Below are positions 11,701-26,700 of a stretch of 64,000 nt of DNA, one piece after another (position 1 is the stretch's first letter; each line of letters begins with the position of its first letter). Below the pieces are notes generated by a model. The model ran no database searches. It was not told where the DNA came from and saw nothing but the letters and a program-made list of their open reading frames with translations. Source of the stretch: Nematostella vectensis (lineage: Eukaryota; Cnidaria; Anthozoa; Actiniaria; Edwardsiidae); NCBI RefSeq assembly GCF_932526225.1, contig NC_064046.1:3844001-3908000 (forward strand), read 5' to 3'. The position numbers and the translations under genes are program-made.

Positions 11701-14700
11701 TATAGGGACCTTAGGATTTACCACGGCAGAGATTCTACGAAGGCGCACACATAGATGTCAGCGCGCGCTACCACATTTTTCTTTTAACGCGTGGAGAAAT
11801 ACAACGTGCGCCCTCGTAGACTCTACGCCGTAGTGATGATGTGTTTCGAATGGTGCGCGCGCAACCTGCAGGGTCATTCGGTACTGAGGGATTTTCAAAT
11901 ATACTTTTTCTATGTTATATCTATAACTACACAACAATTAAATAACTACCATAACGTTGGAGCCTGTTCTCCTGGTCTACCGTTGACGAGAAACCAATAT
12001 TTGTCTATTATTGTGTAGTAAAAAAATATACAGTAATTTTTAAGGAAAAGGGGCATTTAAACCCCCCTCCCCTCTGGAAATTCCTGGGCGTTTAACCCCC
12101 CCACCCCCCTGGAATTTCCAATGGGTGGGGGGGTATGGATATTTTCTGGAACTAAAATTTGTATTAATAAGATTTCCAGTCTTTTTCTGTGTATGATGAT
12201 ATTCTTACTGATTGAAATAAGTTTAGATTTTATATCTCAGTTAGAAATTCGTTATTTCCTTGTTGACACCTTCCTTGTGTTTTTTTTATTATTCTATTTG
12301 TGATAGGTAAATGGCGTTAACATTGTGAAGAGTGGTTCGGACTTTCGTCAGTTTAGTCACATTACGGTGGAGTTTAACGAAGAAAATAACTACAGCATAG
12401 AGATCGAGCGACTTGACATCACGAGCGAGATACCTGAAGACCCCGGGATGAAGAGGATCGTTGACGAATACATGGGTAAGTGGCATGCCCGAGAAAGCAG
12501 CGTACTTTGCGGGCGCTCTAAAAGGACACGCAAAGTACGCTGGATCCTCGAGCATGGGGCAAGTGTGAGCAATGGAATATTACCTGTTGAGAGCTTCGTC
12601 AGGGGCGGATCCAGGATTTCAAAATGGGGGGTGAATAATGGCTGAATAGACGACTTATAACTGATCCAGTGGTTTTTGGTAATACACTACATAGATCTAA
12701 CAATACTTCAAGCTGATTTGAATTTTTCACGTCAGCAAAGTCAAGCAGGCGATGGCACATGAACAGTATCTTCTTCGTAGTTTTTTCAAACTGTGACTTT
12801 TTAATTTTTTTTGCTCAAAAAGGGGCGTAGAGATCCACCAAATCCACCCCCCAGGGGGGACTTCAAAAAAATAATAAAGTAATAAAAATACCTTTTTAAC
12901 GAGTAAAATCAGCTAGAATCGATAAAAAGCCATTATATAAATATTGTTTCCTGAATTATTTATAGCAACTTCTGTAATTTGTGTGGATCCTTGTCTGGTT
13001 TCTGGTTTTATACGCTTGCAAATTTCTATTCAATTACAAGAAAATAGCAAAAATATGCATTTTTAAAACGTTTCTATACCGATTTAGCCCTTAGTTATTG
13101 CTAAGTTTTCAAACAGCAATCGTATACTTTTGTACTTTTTGGCGCCGACATAATGAATGCTGTGAACGTGAAGACCACCCAAGTGGAAGTCACGCTTGGA
13201 TCACGCGCTTGGACGTCACATCAACTACAGTGGCTGCGCTTCAATTACGGAGAGTTAAATATAAACTGGACTCAAATTGACCGGGACAAAATCAAATCAA
13301 CCGAAAGAAGGGGATTTTTTCCTTATGAGATCTGCATAATTTTTTGGACCAGTTTCTGATCTGTTCAATCAAAAAATAAATAAAAATAATAAAGAAAGAA
13401 AAAATAAATAAAGAAAAAAAATGTCCCTACCAGCTGCTATATATACGAACATAATCCAAATTCGATTTCCCCGTAATTTTGATTCAATTGTATTAAGCTA
13501 TGTGTATGTGTAGGATCGCCTTTTGAATATTTCACGCTAGTGACTGAAATAGAAGTTTAGCCTAAATCCGCTGGATAGCGCAAAAATCGATGTACTTTTT
13601 TTTTTACGTATTTACAGCCCTACTCTGTAATTCTATGCAGAAAATTGGTAATTTTTATTTTTTTGGTTATTAACAATTCCCTCCCCCCCCCTTCCTATTA
13701 GGTTCTGTTTAGGTTCTGATTCGGTTCTGTTTAGGGTCTAAGAAACTTTAGGCCCTAGGATCACCGCGGTAGTCATGTGCAGCTTGATTCCATCTCGTCA
13801 CTCACATTTTGTAAAGACGTACGAAAAAAATGAGATCTTTTTTTTTAAGGTTTTTAAATACGCACATACAATAATAGTAGAATAACAGAAATAATCTTAT
13901 TTCTTACAATTATCTAACTTTGTTGATCTTTTGCCTTCCCTTTAACTCTCTTTACATTCCTCTTTATAACTTGGGGCAATTTACAGCACTTTCCCATTCA
14001 ACTTACCAACGCTCTTCAAGATGGAACGTACAAATAGTTCAAGAGACGTTTATGTTGTCTTTTATATTCTTTTTTTTTTTTTTTCTTAAATAAACAAAAT
14101 TATATCACTGAAGCATATCTTAAGGGGTCGTAAGAGCCCCCACGTTATGCACATGATTAAAACTATATTGGAGATAAAAAAGAGCAGAATTTGTCTTGGA
14201 AAAGGCTATGTCATGTCGATATTTTATACCCTAAGATATACCAAATTGCGATTTGTGACGGTAAAATTCGACAAGGCACAGAAATACAGCAATTCCAGTT
14301 AGAATTGAGCTGAGTCTCTCAAACTCACATATTAACAAACGTGTCCATTTAAACAATAGACAACTTTATTTCAATTTGAGTAGACAGTTTATTTTAATAA
14401 GTTTGTTTTGCTATTCGCAGCGGAGATACTAATATACATGAAACACTAAAGAAATAAGTGTTTATCACTACTGGGAAACACCAAAATAATAATTATGACA
14501 TAAATCTACTCCTATAGTGCCTATTTGCTTTAATTAGCAAGTTAGTATTCCTGTTTAAATTTTACAATCTATTATTTTAATTTTTTTTATTTTGTTTCCT
14601 TCTATGTATCGTACATATTGCTGGAGGAGAGAGATATTATTATTATTATTATTATTATTTGTTTCTTTTTCTGTACAACAGTCATATGCAGCTTGATTCC

Positions 14701-17700
14701 ATTTCGTCGCTCACATTTTTTACAGACGTACGCAAAAATGAGATCTATTTTTTTAAATAAGGCTTTCAAATACTTACGTACTAGAAATATTAAGAAAATA
14801 ATCTTTTTTTTCTCACAATTATGTTAGAATGTCAATCTTTTGTCTTTCCCCTTAACTCTCTTTACATTCCTCTTTAAAACCTGGGGCCATCTATTACAGC
14901 CAATGTATTACACTCATTCAACTTACTAACTTTATGAATAAGATGGAACGCACAAACAGTTTGAGGGAAGTTAATGCAATCTTTTATATTATTTTATTTT
15001 TCTTAAATAAACAAAAATACATCACTGAAGCATATATTAAGGGTTCATAAGAACACCAACGTTATAAACGTAATCTCCTTCTTATAAAAAAAACTAAATT
15101 TTAGATATTTTGGAAATGGCTATGTCATGTCGTTATTTCATACCCTAAGATATACCAACAAAAATAGACTATATTATGTAATAAATACGTTATGTAATAA
15201 ATTCTCTTGCATCGAAGCGTGTAACATAAAAAAAACATTTGCAGCAAACATTTGAAATAGAATTTAACAAGAAAGGCAAAATATAGCAACTGAAAAGATA
15301 CTACTATAACTGAATTGATCGACTCATGTAAATCAGCCTTAAGAAAGCGAAAAGGCACAGAAATACAGCAATCCCAGTAAGAATTGAGCGGAGGTCTTTG
15401 TTACCCGGCTCACCCCACTTTTGTTGTCGCATGGTTGCGACTGCGTGACACTGACAGTCACGGTGAACGTCTGGCCTACCGTCACACCTTCCATATCGGT
15501 CACTCTACACGAGTAGCTCCCTGCAATGTCACGGAGTCGACTGAAGACGAGCGCGAACTCTGGTGTGACGGGAAGATTTTCAGCGAAGTCTGGGGCCACA
15601 TTGATCTTGTCACGCAATCGAGTGACAATGACGCGTTGCGATGTCCCGTTTTTTCCGCGCAATTCCCAGACTACCTTTCGCGTCGGGAACATCAGAACAT
15701 CGCTGGAGACCACAGGGCACCCGAGGGTCAATGTTGAATTCACCGCGAGTACCTTTTTGGTGCAGGTAATTGGCCTAAAACTGACTAAATGACGCTCTGA
15801 TGTCCCGCCATTAGCCTTACTGACAAAACAGCTAAGCTCCCCGCGTTTTGAACCATCCATCACTCGAGTGAAGTGCTCACTTGTTGTGTTTATAAGCAGG
15901 GTTTTTCTGTCCTTGGTGAGGCCTGCAAGGCCCTTTAAGAGCCGGTTCCGTTTGACAGTACCGTTCTCTATAACCACCAGGTTTTGACCATTCAATCTCC
16001 AGCCGACTGACTCAATATTTCTAGGTTCAACTCTATCTAAGGCCTCGCACAGAACAGAAAATATGTTCTTGGTGCCATCTGAAGGGACGCAAACGCTTAC
16101 TGTTTCTCTAGTGGTCTTTCCCTGACAATCAAACTCGAGGCTGTAAGAGACCCACTCGAAGTGATGATGATTTTCGCAGCGATATGTGCCTTGGTCTGAC
16201 TTGATTGCTTCCTTGATTACTAGTGAACCATTCACCTTTACTTCAGCCCTTGTCTCGAAGTTTTTACTGAGATTCGGGTACAATCTGATGTGCTTTTTAT
16301 CCAAAGAAGCGAGCTTTTGTAAGCCTCTTCTACCTCTGTACATCCACATACATGTGTCGTTTGCTTTCCAAATCGAGCAGTCCAGTTGGATTTGATCGCC
16401 AAGGCAAAAAGCCACGCGTTTTTCTTCAACTTGCCCAAGAACCGAGTATCTCTGACTCGAAAGCAAGACTGATAAAGCATGAAAGAGAAGAGCGTTCATG
16501 GCACAGCTTGGCTATAGCTCGGCAGTTTTATACTTCTGTTCTTCTTCACTCTTCACAAGAAGGCAGTTTTGACACATCAGCACATTTTTCTATTATGTCA
16601 TTAGTTTAAAATGTAAACAAAATAATTTTTGATTAACAGGCGAAAACACGCTTTAAAAAGCGTGACTCAACTCAAGGTTCTTTCTTTTTGTTTTCTAATG
16701 TAATAGCAATACATAGAGAATACGATACTGGTGTTAAGTTTTGATTTCTTTTACAAATCTGTTAGGTTTAAATGGCCTACAGACTAAATTCAGAAGGCAA
16801 AAATGACACTGAGATGCAAATTTGAAATTCAGGGAAATTTCCCGTCTTATCACCAGACTGTGTCGGGTTTCAACTAGATGCTTCTCAAAAAAATGTTGCC
16901 TTTTATTGTAGCTTCTAAATACGTGGCCTCTAATTGTTTTGTATTCTACTCTCCGCTTGTATTCTGTACTGCGTTATAATACAACGACGGATGTTGAAGG
17001 GAAATAGTGACTCCCATGCCACCGAATTTTAGGTCAACGGCAGTTACATAATATTTGATATACGAGTTGAGTGGCAGGGTCTTCCCTACATAGCGAACAG
17101 AATGAAAACAAATATAAATAACAATTTATTTAATCACTGGGTTGTACTTTTTTCGACGTTTAGGCAATGCTGCCTTTTTCAGGATTGAATGTAAACAACA
17201 AATTATCGCTGCTTGTTGCCGAATTACCAATACATATTTGATTTTAGATGCCGCAATACTGCGAAAACCTTCTCTCCTAGCCTTTAGCATGCATCATTAC
17301 ATTCTCATAACAATCGTCTGAGAATTCCGAACAAGTGTCATTTTTATTTTTTACTTTTTAGTGGTCTTTTTAACGATTTTACGGTGACATTTTTTAGCTT
17401 GACTGTAAAGTGTGTCAAAAAACCGAGAACTCAATATCGCCTTCTCATTTACACCGACATGACATAAGTAGGGACATTTCCCTCAGCTAGAAGATAGAAA
17501 TTTGCTGGATGGCAAAAATTTATCCGCAGGGATTTTGAAAAGGCCATCTTAACCTTTACAGCTGACAATGTAACCATGTACTGTTCTGTGACCGTACTGT
17601 GTTTAATCATGGTCTCTTGGTTTAATTCATTCGATTACAGAACGCACGGCTGTGTGACTTTTGAGAACCTTGTGGTCATGTACATCGAGAGTATTTCTAG

Positions 17701-20700
17701 TTACTGCCTATCTCAAGAATATTCAAAAGTCACTTACCGTATTTACTCGAATAAATTATGTGTTTCGAGGACGGCGCTTATATCTAAGAATGACTTACTG
17801 AAATAGAGCTAAACCTGAGTCTTTGCTTTTAAAATACTTTTTGCATTAAAAGTGTAAATGTATTGATTGTGTGTCTCTCTACATAAATGTACAATACAAG
17901 CCTGTGGCTTTTAAATGAAAGTATGAAGGTCTAAGTAAATAAAAATTTATATAAAATAAATAAAAAATATCCGTAAGCTACTCCCCGAATAAGCGCCCCG
18001 TCTGGGACGTGAAAAATAAGATATAAGCGCTACGGCCCTTATTCGAGTAATTTTAAACATGCTACCATAGATTTACCATGTACTAGCAATAAGCCCGGTA
18101 GAACAGTAGAATATTGACCTGTTTTTAAAGGATTTTGATAATCTGTTATGAATTCTTGAACTCGCAACCTTCACAAAAGCCATATTTTGACAAAAGCAGA
18201 CTGTGTTTGGCCACCCACAGCACCAGAACGAGTCTGGATACCCCCATTTTTATTTTGAATTTTACCTCACCATATGATCAAGGCATACAAAGAGCCCTCT
18301 TTCCCGAAACACGTTAACACATTGACCCCTGAACCGGCCTGTACCGGCTTTGGGAAGTACCCACAACCCAAAAAATTCATAAATTCAAAATAAACACAAC
18401 AAGATGAAGATACTCAGGCATCAGTCTAAGGGATAAATGGTCTTGCAGATATGCATCCAACCAAGGTGTTGGCATCTACTCTTAAGCCAAATAATAGCAC
18501 AGGTTCTTTGACAAATCTCAAATCGAACAAGGAGAGAAAAGCAGAATCACCCCTCTCAATAAAACGCTCAAAATACCACACAAGGGAGAGAGATCAGCAA
18601 ACACAGCTCAAGACACAAATAGATACCTTTATTCTGATCCTCCAGGTACATTTCCTTGGCCTCAAAACACAATGCCCATTCCTTGAAGGATTGTACAACC
18701 ACGAAAATATCTTTACGTATTGCAAAGCATTCTGGGAGATACAGGGGAAAATTCACGAGGGGAGGGCCAGTCAACACTCCTCTCCCCAAAGTCAGATGGT
18801 TTTTTATAAGTCTTTTCATCCCGAAGCCAAACGAATCAATTCCAGGTCATACAGACCCAGAATAGCAGTGTAAACAATTTTGCAATCAATTTGGTTTCAG
18901 AAAAGACACCATTTAGGAGAGCTGTGGTGATTCATTAGAAAATTATTTTCTCATCCGGGCAAAGCCAAACAAGAAAAAATCATCATGAATCCACCTTTGC
19001 TTGCAAATATCCATAAGCAAGGCACTCAATTATGCCCCAAAAGACTTCATGATGTCCTGAGACACTCTCCTAATATGCTCATAGCTGTATTTTTGATGAA
19101 AAATACAAGCAACCATCAACTTGTGTTGGCTTCAGCACATCGACGAGGGATTAAAAGTGGGGACCGCAAAGCACTGTTGGAAAGCTTGGATACCGCTGAC
19201 TAGGTGCAGCTGTGTTTGACTTTGACGGGCTGTATAAAACTCAGAATAGGGGGGGAGGTATCTGTTTTCAGTCTGTTTTTTGTAAATTCAGCTCCAAAAA
19301 AGCCAGGAGTCAATGGGTTAAAATGGCATATTTCGTCGTTTGAAATATGTTCTGATAGCGAAAATATCAATGTTTAAAGTTGCTGGGAAAGAATTATCTG
19401 TCCCTTTCCCCAGGAAGGACAATTCCTTTTTTTCCCAGCCAACATTGTTTAAAGTTTTACCTCCCCAGCAACTGTGGGGTCTAACATCTTCCCAGCCCGC
19501 AGAAAAAAAAACCCTGGATGCGGAACAAATATTTTGCGTTACAGATCCGTTTTGTGCCCTTGTATGATGGTAAAAGTAAATAGAAAATGTCATTCAGTCA
19601 TTATAATTTCAATTTTAGAAGGATAACCCTGAGTTCACCCGACTGGCCTTTTTAAAATAATTGATTGATTGACAGATCTTATGAAGGAGAGTATGGAAGA
19701 GAAGATCGGTGACGTGGAGGTGGAGTTGGATGGGAGATTTGCCAGTTTACGAACAAAGGAAACCAACCTAGGTAAGAACCAGCCCTCCCCCCCCCCCCCC
19801 CCCCCCCCCAATACACACTTTTCCAAGAAAGTTATGCCAGATTCGCTTTTGTCTAAAACTGTAAGTCGCCGGTGCGCTGGGAACCGTTTATTATATAATA
19901 TACCAATTTCCGCTGGACTTACAGACTAAGGATGCATAAATACAGTGTAAGCTTCGACTTGAGGCAAATTTCATGCGCATACCAGCGAGGATCCTCTGGA
20001 ACTTGGAATAAAACAATGCAAAAACCTGTGAATACTTCATGATCCCGCTGGTATTTGCAATCGATTCAATTGAAACCGAGGCTTGCACTGTATTTATGCG
20101 TCCTCTGTGCCTATGACCAGCAGCCACAACGGAACTCGAAACTGGACTATTGTATTATATAACTGTATTATTTGCCTGTATTCCTGTAATTTTTAGTTTT
20201 TCGCTTTAATTTCTCGATCTCGGCCACACTGCTTAGAGCAAACCTGTTTCGGCTCCAGTATAAAATGGGCTTTGCATATTATAATACCATTGAACCCTGA
20301 ATCTGGAAATGTTCAAGATTCAAGGAAAAATATTTTAATTATTTGAGGTTCTCAGACAAGGACAAACAGGTTTGAAGCCGATTTCTAAACAACCATTTGT
20401 TGTTTTCCCATCAGGTAACTTTGTTGCGGATATAATGCATAACGTCACCAGAGCAGATGTCGTCATTGTAAACTCAGGGACACTTCGCTCTGATGCGCTC
20501 CACCCCCCTGGTCCATTCAAAAAGAAAGTAGGTAACCCGGGGGTAAAAAGCAGCCTAAATCTAAAATAGTGCTCCCCTTATCTTGTGCCTTATAAGGGCA
20601 CTTATCTTGTCCTTATCGTATACAGTGCTCTCCTTGTTTGAAAAAAGGCCAATCACGCCGCCATTTTATGCTCCCGCTCAATGCCGAGTCACATATAGCA

Positions 20701-23700
20701 TCCATTTCCATCGGCTAATTCAAGCGAGTAACCAAGATATTTTCAATCAGAAATCATTGATACCGTATAAGACTTCATTCGTAAATTTGTATTTAGAAGT
20801 TTCAATGCGGATAAACAGTTTTATTTTTACTTGTAAACAATACCTAATGGTTGGTCGACATTAAAAGAAAGGTACTGTTCAAAGGTGTTTTCGGCCCCTA
20901 TAAAACAAAATAAGTCTTCAGGGTTTGATATCCTTATGATATCATGGGTCACTCTGGAGTACTTTTGACTTTTTATGTGGTTTCCTAACCTCCTAAAAAC
21001 GGTGAGTGAGTGTTTATCGTAGTGCTGACTTGCTTTTTTAGTAGCTGAGTTTGTTCACACGAGTCCGTTTGGTTGCAGGACCTGGTATCGATCCTCCCTA
21101 TGCCAGACTCGGTGGTGCTTCTGGAACTCAAAGGTAAGCAGACTTGGATAATCCTAGTGCCTGTCTAGCGTTGTGGCAGTCATGGGGCCATGTCCCTCCA
21201 TTGAAAAACTTAGAAGAAATGTATCGGAAGATCAAATGTTAAAAAGTAATTTAATCTTATTTTATTAATAAATATTTAAAGGCTGTTGGTTTGGACTGTG
21301 ACATTGGTGTGATCAGTGATGATGGTTAATAAGCAACTATACTTTTTTCTGATTTTGCTCATGATGATTCATTAGCGACTATGTTACTGACGAGGACGAC
21401 GACCACAATGACGTTGATGATGATGAAACTGCCAGAAACACAGGATATTATAATGAAGATGATAGCCATAGTAGTGATAGTCTTGATGATATGGTGTGAT
21501 AACGATTATGATGATGATGCTGTTTGATGGTGATGATGATGGTAGTGGTAGTGATGGTGATGATGATGGCGGTGATTGTGGTGGTGATGATTATGATGGT
21601 GTAGATGGTTATTATCATGGTGGTGGTAGTGATGGCGATTATGATGGTGGTGATGGTGGAGGTGATGATTATGATGGTGGTGATGGTGGTGATGGTGATT
21701 ATGATGGTGGTGGTAGTGGTAGTGATGGTGATTATGATGGTGATGATGGTGATGTTAGTGATGCTGAATATGATAGTGATGATTATGATGGTAGTGATGG
21801 TGATTATGATGGTGGTGGTAGTGATGGTGATTATGATGGTGGTGGTAGTGGTAGTGATGGTGATGATGGTGATGTTAGTGATGGTGATTATGATGGTGGT
21901 CATGGTGGAGGTGATGATTATGATGGTGGAGATGGTTATTATGATGGTGGTGGTAGTGATGGTGATTATGATGGTGGTGATTATGATGGTGGTGATGGTG
22001 ATTATGATGGTGGTGGTAGTGGTATTGATGGTGATTATTATGGTCTGATGTTAGTGATGCTGATTATGATAGTGATGGTAATGATTATGATGGTGGTGAT
22101 TGTGATGATTATGATGTTAGTGATGGTGATTATGATAGTGATGGTGGAGGTGATGATTATCATGGTGGTGATGGTGATTATGATGGTGGTGGTACTGATG
22201 GCGATTATGATGGTGGAGGTGATGATTATGATGGTGGTGATGGTGATTATGATGGTGGTGGTAGTGATGGCGATTATGATGGTGGAGGTGATGATTATGA
22301 TGGTGGAGATGGTTATTATGATGGTGGTGGTAGTGATGGCGATTATGATAGTGATGATTATGATGGTGGAGATGGTTATTATGATGGTGGTGGTAGTGAT
22401 GGTGATTATGATGGTGGTGATGGTGATTATGATGGTGGTGGTGATGATTATGATGATGGTGATGGTGATATGATGGTAGTGGTAGTGATGGTGATTATGA
22501 TGGTGATGGTTGTGATGGTGATTTTGATGATGGTGATAATATGCATATGATGATAATAACTAATGCTTTTGTAGGAGCTCAAGTCATCAAAGCGTTAGAA
22601 AATGGAGTCAGTCTGTGGCCGAGGCATGAGGGTCGCTTCCCGCAAGTGAGTAAGACAAAACGAACGCATCAAATCCTCGCCTTATTAGCGAAACTGTCTC
22701 ATTGTTAAACTAGAAATACTCGTAGATTGAGACAAAATATGTCAAAGAAGGGGGATTTTAAGTGATAAAACGAGATTTGTAATAAACATAATTTTAGAAA
22801 AAAGGGAAAGAAGATGGTAGACTTTTGTTTAGTTTTGGCAGGAGTTCCTCTGACATTACTGTTGTATTGACCTAGCCTCCTAGCCGTCTCTCCAGTGGGT
22901 TTATTCGGAAAATGTCGGAAAGTACTGTTTTTGGAGTTCGGGATCCCTGTGCAAAGGCAAGAAAAGGCCTCTCCCCCTTCTCTCGAATCGCTGCTTGCCA
23001 CAGGAATCCCGAAATCCCGGAAACAGTATTTTTTTAATTAACCCACTGGAGAGCCGGCTAGCAGATTAAATTGGACCGGGAGTGCTATGTAAAAACATCT
23101 TGAATTACACTCTCTCCACACCCACCCCCTTGGTGCTTCAATTTCGACGCTTACCACTCACAGGTCTCCGGGATCAGATTCGCGTTCAACCCAGAACGCG
23201 ATGTTGGCAGTAGAGTTATAGAAGAGAGCGTCCAGATAGCAGGGCAGCCCATCGACAAGGAAAAGGTGAACCATTGGGCATCTATTTGTTACACTTTGGC
23301 GGCGTCATGCCAAAACAAATTTAGTTCATGTCCTTACTCGTTAATTTGGTTTGTGGATCATTAGACGGGGTTTGTAACATAAACAAATATGTTTACAGTC
23401 AGGGGCGTAGGATTGGGTCCTAAAGGCCCTCATAAGGCATTTTCCCCTGAATTTTCGGTTGAAGGCGGGTATTCGTACCAAAGCACCTGGGGTGGGTGAG
23501 GGGGAGTGGTGGTGGTGGTGGTGGGGGGGGGGGGTGGGTGTTAGGTGGATAGAGAATCTGGAAGGGAGGAAAATGTGGAACATATATGATGGCGTGGAAT
23601 GGCAAGAATGGGGATGACAAAAACAGGTATATAGAGTTACAAAATGGAAAGGTGGGATGTTTCTTAGAGCTCTTCGAAATTCCCCTGAAATTTGAAAATA

Positions 23701-26700
23701 TTTGCCCTACATTTACTGTATCTTTGGCTTCTAGAAGGGGGCACAAGCACCTTTGGCCCTCCCTCTTGCTACGCCCCTGGCAGTAGAAGCTATAAAATAA
23801 ATACGAACATAGAGTTACTTGTACCATTGGCTCCTGGCACAGTGCAATTCAAAGTCGTAATTGCTGGTAATGTCGCCGGGCTCTTCTTGTGTTACGCGGT
23901 CATATTTATAATTGAACACACGCGATTTTCGTTTCAATCCTCACACGCGAATGAGGGAAGAACAAGAAAAGGGCCAATACGTAAGCGGAAATTAGTGTTT
24001 TGTTCGCTTTTCCCCTTATGTATACGGAACTTAAGAAGCGTTTCTTACTCTTTTCTTTTGCATCCATTTGTTTCATGACTGATAGAGGGAAATAGTTTTG
24101 AATAAGTTTGCTGACTACACCAGATGTAATTGATTTTCTTGTGATAATTGCCAAAATAGATGATGTCTTACTTGCTCATTTTTTCCGAACCTTCATTTCC
24201 CTTATATACTCCGCTTTGACCTAGCTTTATAAAGTTTGTACGAAGGCCTACATCGCCAAGGGCAAGGACGGTTATGACGTACTGAAAGAAGGGAAGTTCT
24301 TGGTAAGTAAGAGCACTGTTTGCCGCTCTTGTTTGACTGTTTTTGTTTTGTTTTGTATATTGGTCGCTGTTCCTGTACTAGTTCTAACACTTTGTTGCTT
24401 TTACTACTACTGTTGTTGTTAGTCGTACCACTGCTGTTGCTGCTGCTGACGTTGTTGTTGCTTCCAATGACGTTGCAGTTGCTTCCGCTGACGTTGCAGT
24501 TGCTTCCGCTGACCTTGTTGTTGCTTCCGCTGACCTTGTTGTTGCTTCCGCTGACGTTGTTGTTGCTTCCGCTGACGTTGTTGTTGCTTCCGCTGACCTT
24601 GTTGTTGCTTCCGCTGACGTTGTTGTTGCTTCCGCTGACGTTGTTGTTGCTTCCGCTGACCTTGTTGTTGCTTCCGCTGACGTTGTTGTTGCTTCCGCTG
24701 ACGTTGCAGTTGCTTCCGCTGACGTTGTTGTTGCTTCCGCTGACCTTGTTGTTGCTTCCGCTGACGTTGTTGTTGCTGCCGCTGACGTTGTTGTTGCTTC
24801 CGCTGACGTTGCAGTTGCTTCCGCTGACGTTGTTGTTGCTTCCGCTGACCTTGTTGTTGCTTCCGCTGACGTTGTTGTTGCTTCCGCTGACGTTGTTGTT
24901 GCTTCCGCTGACGTTGCAGTTGCTTCCGCTGACGTTGTTGTTGCTTCCGCTGACCTTGTTGTTGCTTCCGCTGACGTTGTTGTTGCTGCCGCTGACGTTG
25001 TTGTTGCTTCCGCTGACGTTGCAGTTGCTTCCGCTGACGTTGTTGTTGCTTCCGCTGACCTTGTTGTTGCTTCCGCTGACGTTGCAGTTGCTTCCGCTGA
25101 CCTTGTTGTTGCTTCCGCTGACGTTGTTGTTGCTGCCGCTGACGTTGTTGTTGCTTCCGCTGACGTTGTTGTTGCTTCCGCTGACGTTGTTGTTGCTTCC
25201 GCTGACGTTGTTGTTGCTTCCGCTGACTTTGTTGTTGCTTCCGCTGACGTTGTTGTTGCTTCCGCTGACGTTGTTGTTGCTTCCGCTGACGTTGTTGTTG
25301 CTGCCGCTGACGTTGTTGTTGTTGACGCTTTTAGTGTTGTTGTTGTTGTTGTTACTGCTATTGCTGTTTCTTTTTTGTCGTCGATACGGTTGTGTTGAAA
25401 GTGTCTGCTGTCTCTCTTTTCAGCTTGACGAGGAGTCCGGGCCCATCTTACCCACCATTGTGGAGAATCACTTCAACTCCATCAGTATCGTCAAGGGCGC
25501 CAAGCTCTCTCGCTCACGACACAGACAAAGCATTGTCATGTAAGTGAAGTTTATTAATTCCTTTCGTTCTAAATACACGGAACAACAAACACACAGAATG
25601 ACAGACATATAGGAATCTACAAATGCTTATAAGTTACAAAATCGCTAAACCTATTAGTTGTGGCTATTGGCGTGTCGCGCCTAACTGCGCCTGACCGCAA
25701 GCCGTACTGATGACGTGCACTAGTGGGCCGTGGTAACAGGTTGGTAAGGAAGCCCTTGATCCTTTGCAAAAACTTCTGGCAGGCGGTGACACGGCGATCA
25801 GCAAGAGTCTGCAAGCCACAGCACACAAGTTCATAAGTACAGCCTGGATAAACAGGATATGTTGACATCGTCATAACCGTCTGTCCATCCGATCACTCCT
25901 CAGGCCGTCCGCCTTTTGGTCAGCTGAAGGTGTGCCACCTTATCTGAATAGGCGTGGCTTTTTGTTGCAGGAGACTGGAAGGAGCGTCCTTGGCGAGTTT
26001 ACTGGACAGCGAGAGAAAACACGTCAAGATCAGTCCACAGGTGAAGCATTTTTCTTATTTTGCCCTTTTGACAGTGATGATATCTTGAGCCATCCTTACT
26101 TAAGGCTGATCTAGACATCCCGATTGTACAACTCGAGTAGAATTTTAATCAGCGCAGGCCCGTACCCAGGGGGGTTCCTGTACCCCCCCCCCCTCCCCCA
26201 CAACGGCCAAAGGTCCACTTTCGGTTCTTAATAGACCTGCTATTTGTATACAAAACTATAAAGCACAAGCTAGATCTCTCTGGTTTGTAGCCAAATCCGA
26301 CAATAAGCGTCCCGTGGAGATACCCCCCCTACGCTTAATTCCCGACTACGAAAGTCGTAGTGTGAAATTAAGGGCTAAGACAATTTGGTAGGCCGGTCGC
26401 ATACGTCTAAACCGTGCGGTCTTAATCAGCCTGTACACAACTTTTTTTTTAAACCGAGACATAATTTTCACAATTGTTTTCGAGCAAAGGGTTGTGCAGG
26501 AGGATGTTTAAATGTTTTGGTCATCCTTCTTGTTTGCTTTCTCTTCGTTAAATTAAAAGAGGCCTGTAATTTTCAATATCGCTTTTAAATCAACACCTAA
26601 AATTTCTTCTATTTATGGAAGTTTAAATGTGGAATATCTGTTTTACAGGTTGAGGGTAGAATAACGATCATCACAGATGAGGTAGGGGCAAGCCCAGCCT

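Noticed and set aside
6775-12475. Bacterial contamination, because of the UshA/YfkN-like enzyme
   Set aside because: The domain is split by many phased GT-AG introns and is joined to ankyrin exons, so it is a native eukaryotic gene.
21496-22473. 325-codon Asp/Gly/Val/Met-rich frame and its overlaps
   Set aside because: Triplet low-complexity DNA in an intron, with open frames in several phases at once.
24320-25543. 407-codon open frame of Leu/Pro/Thr repeats
   Set aside because: Produced by a 21-bp minisatellite inside an intron. The flanking exons of the phosphoesterase gene splice around it in phase.
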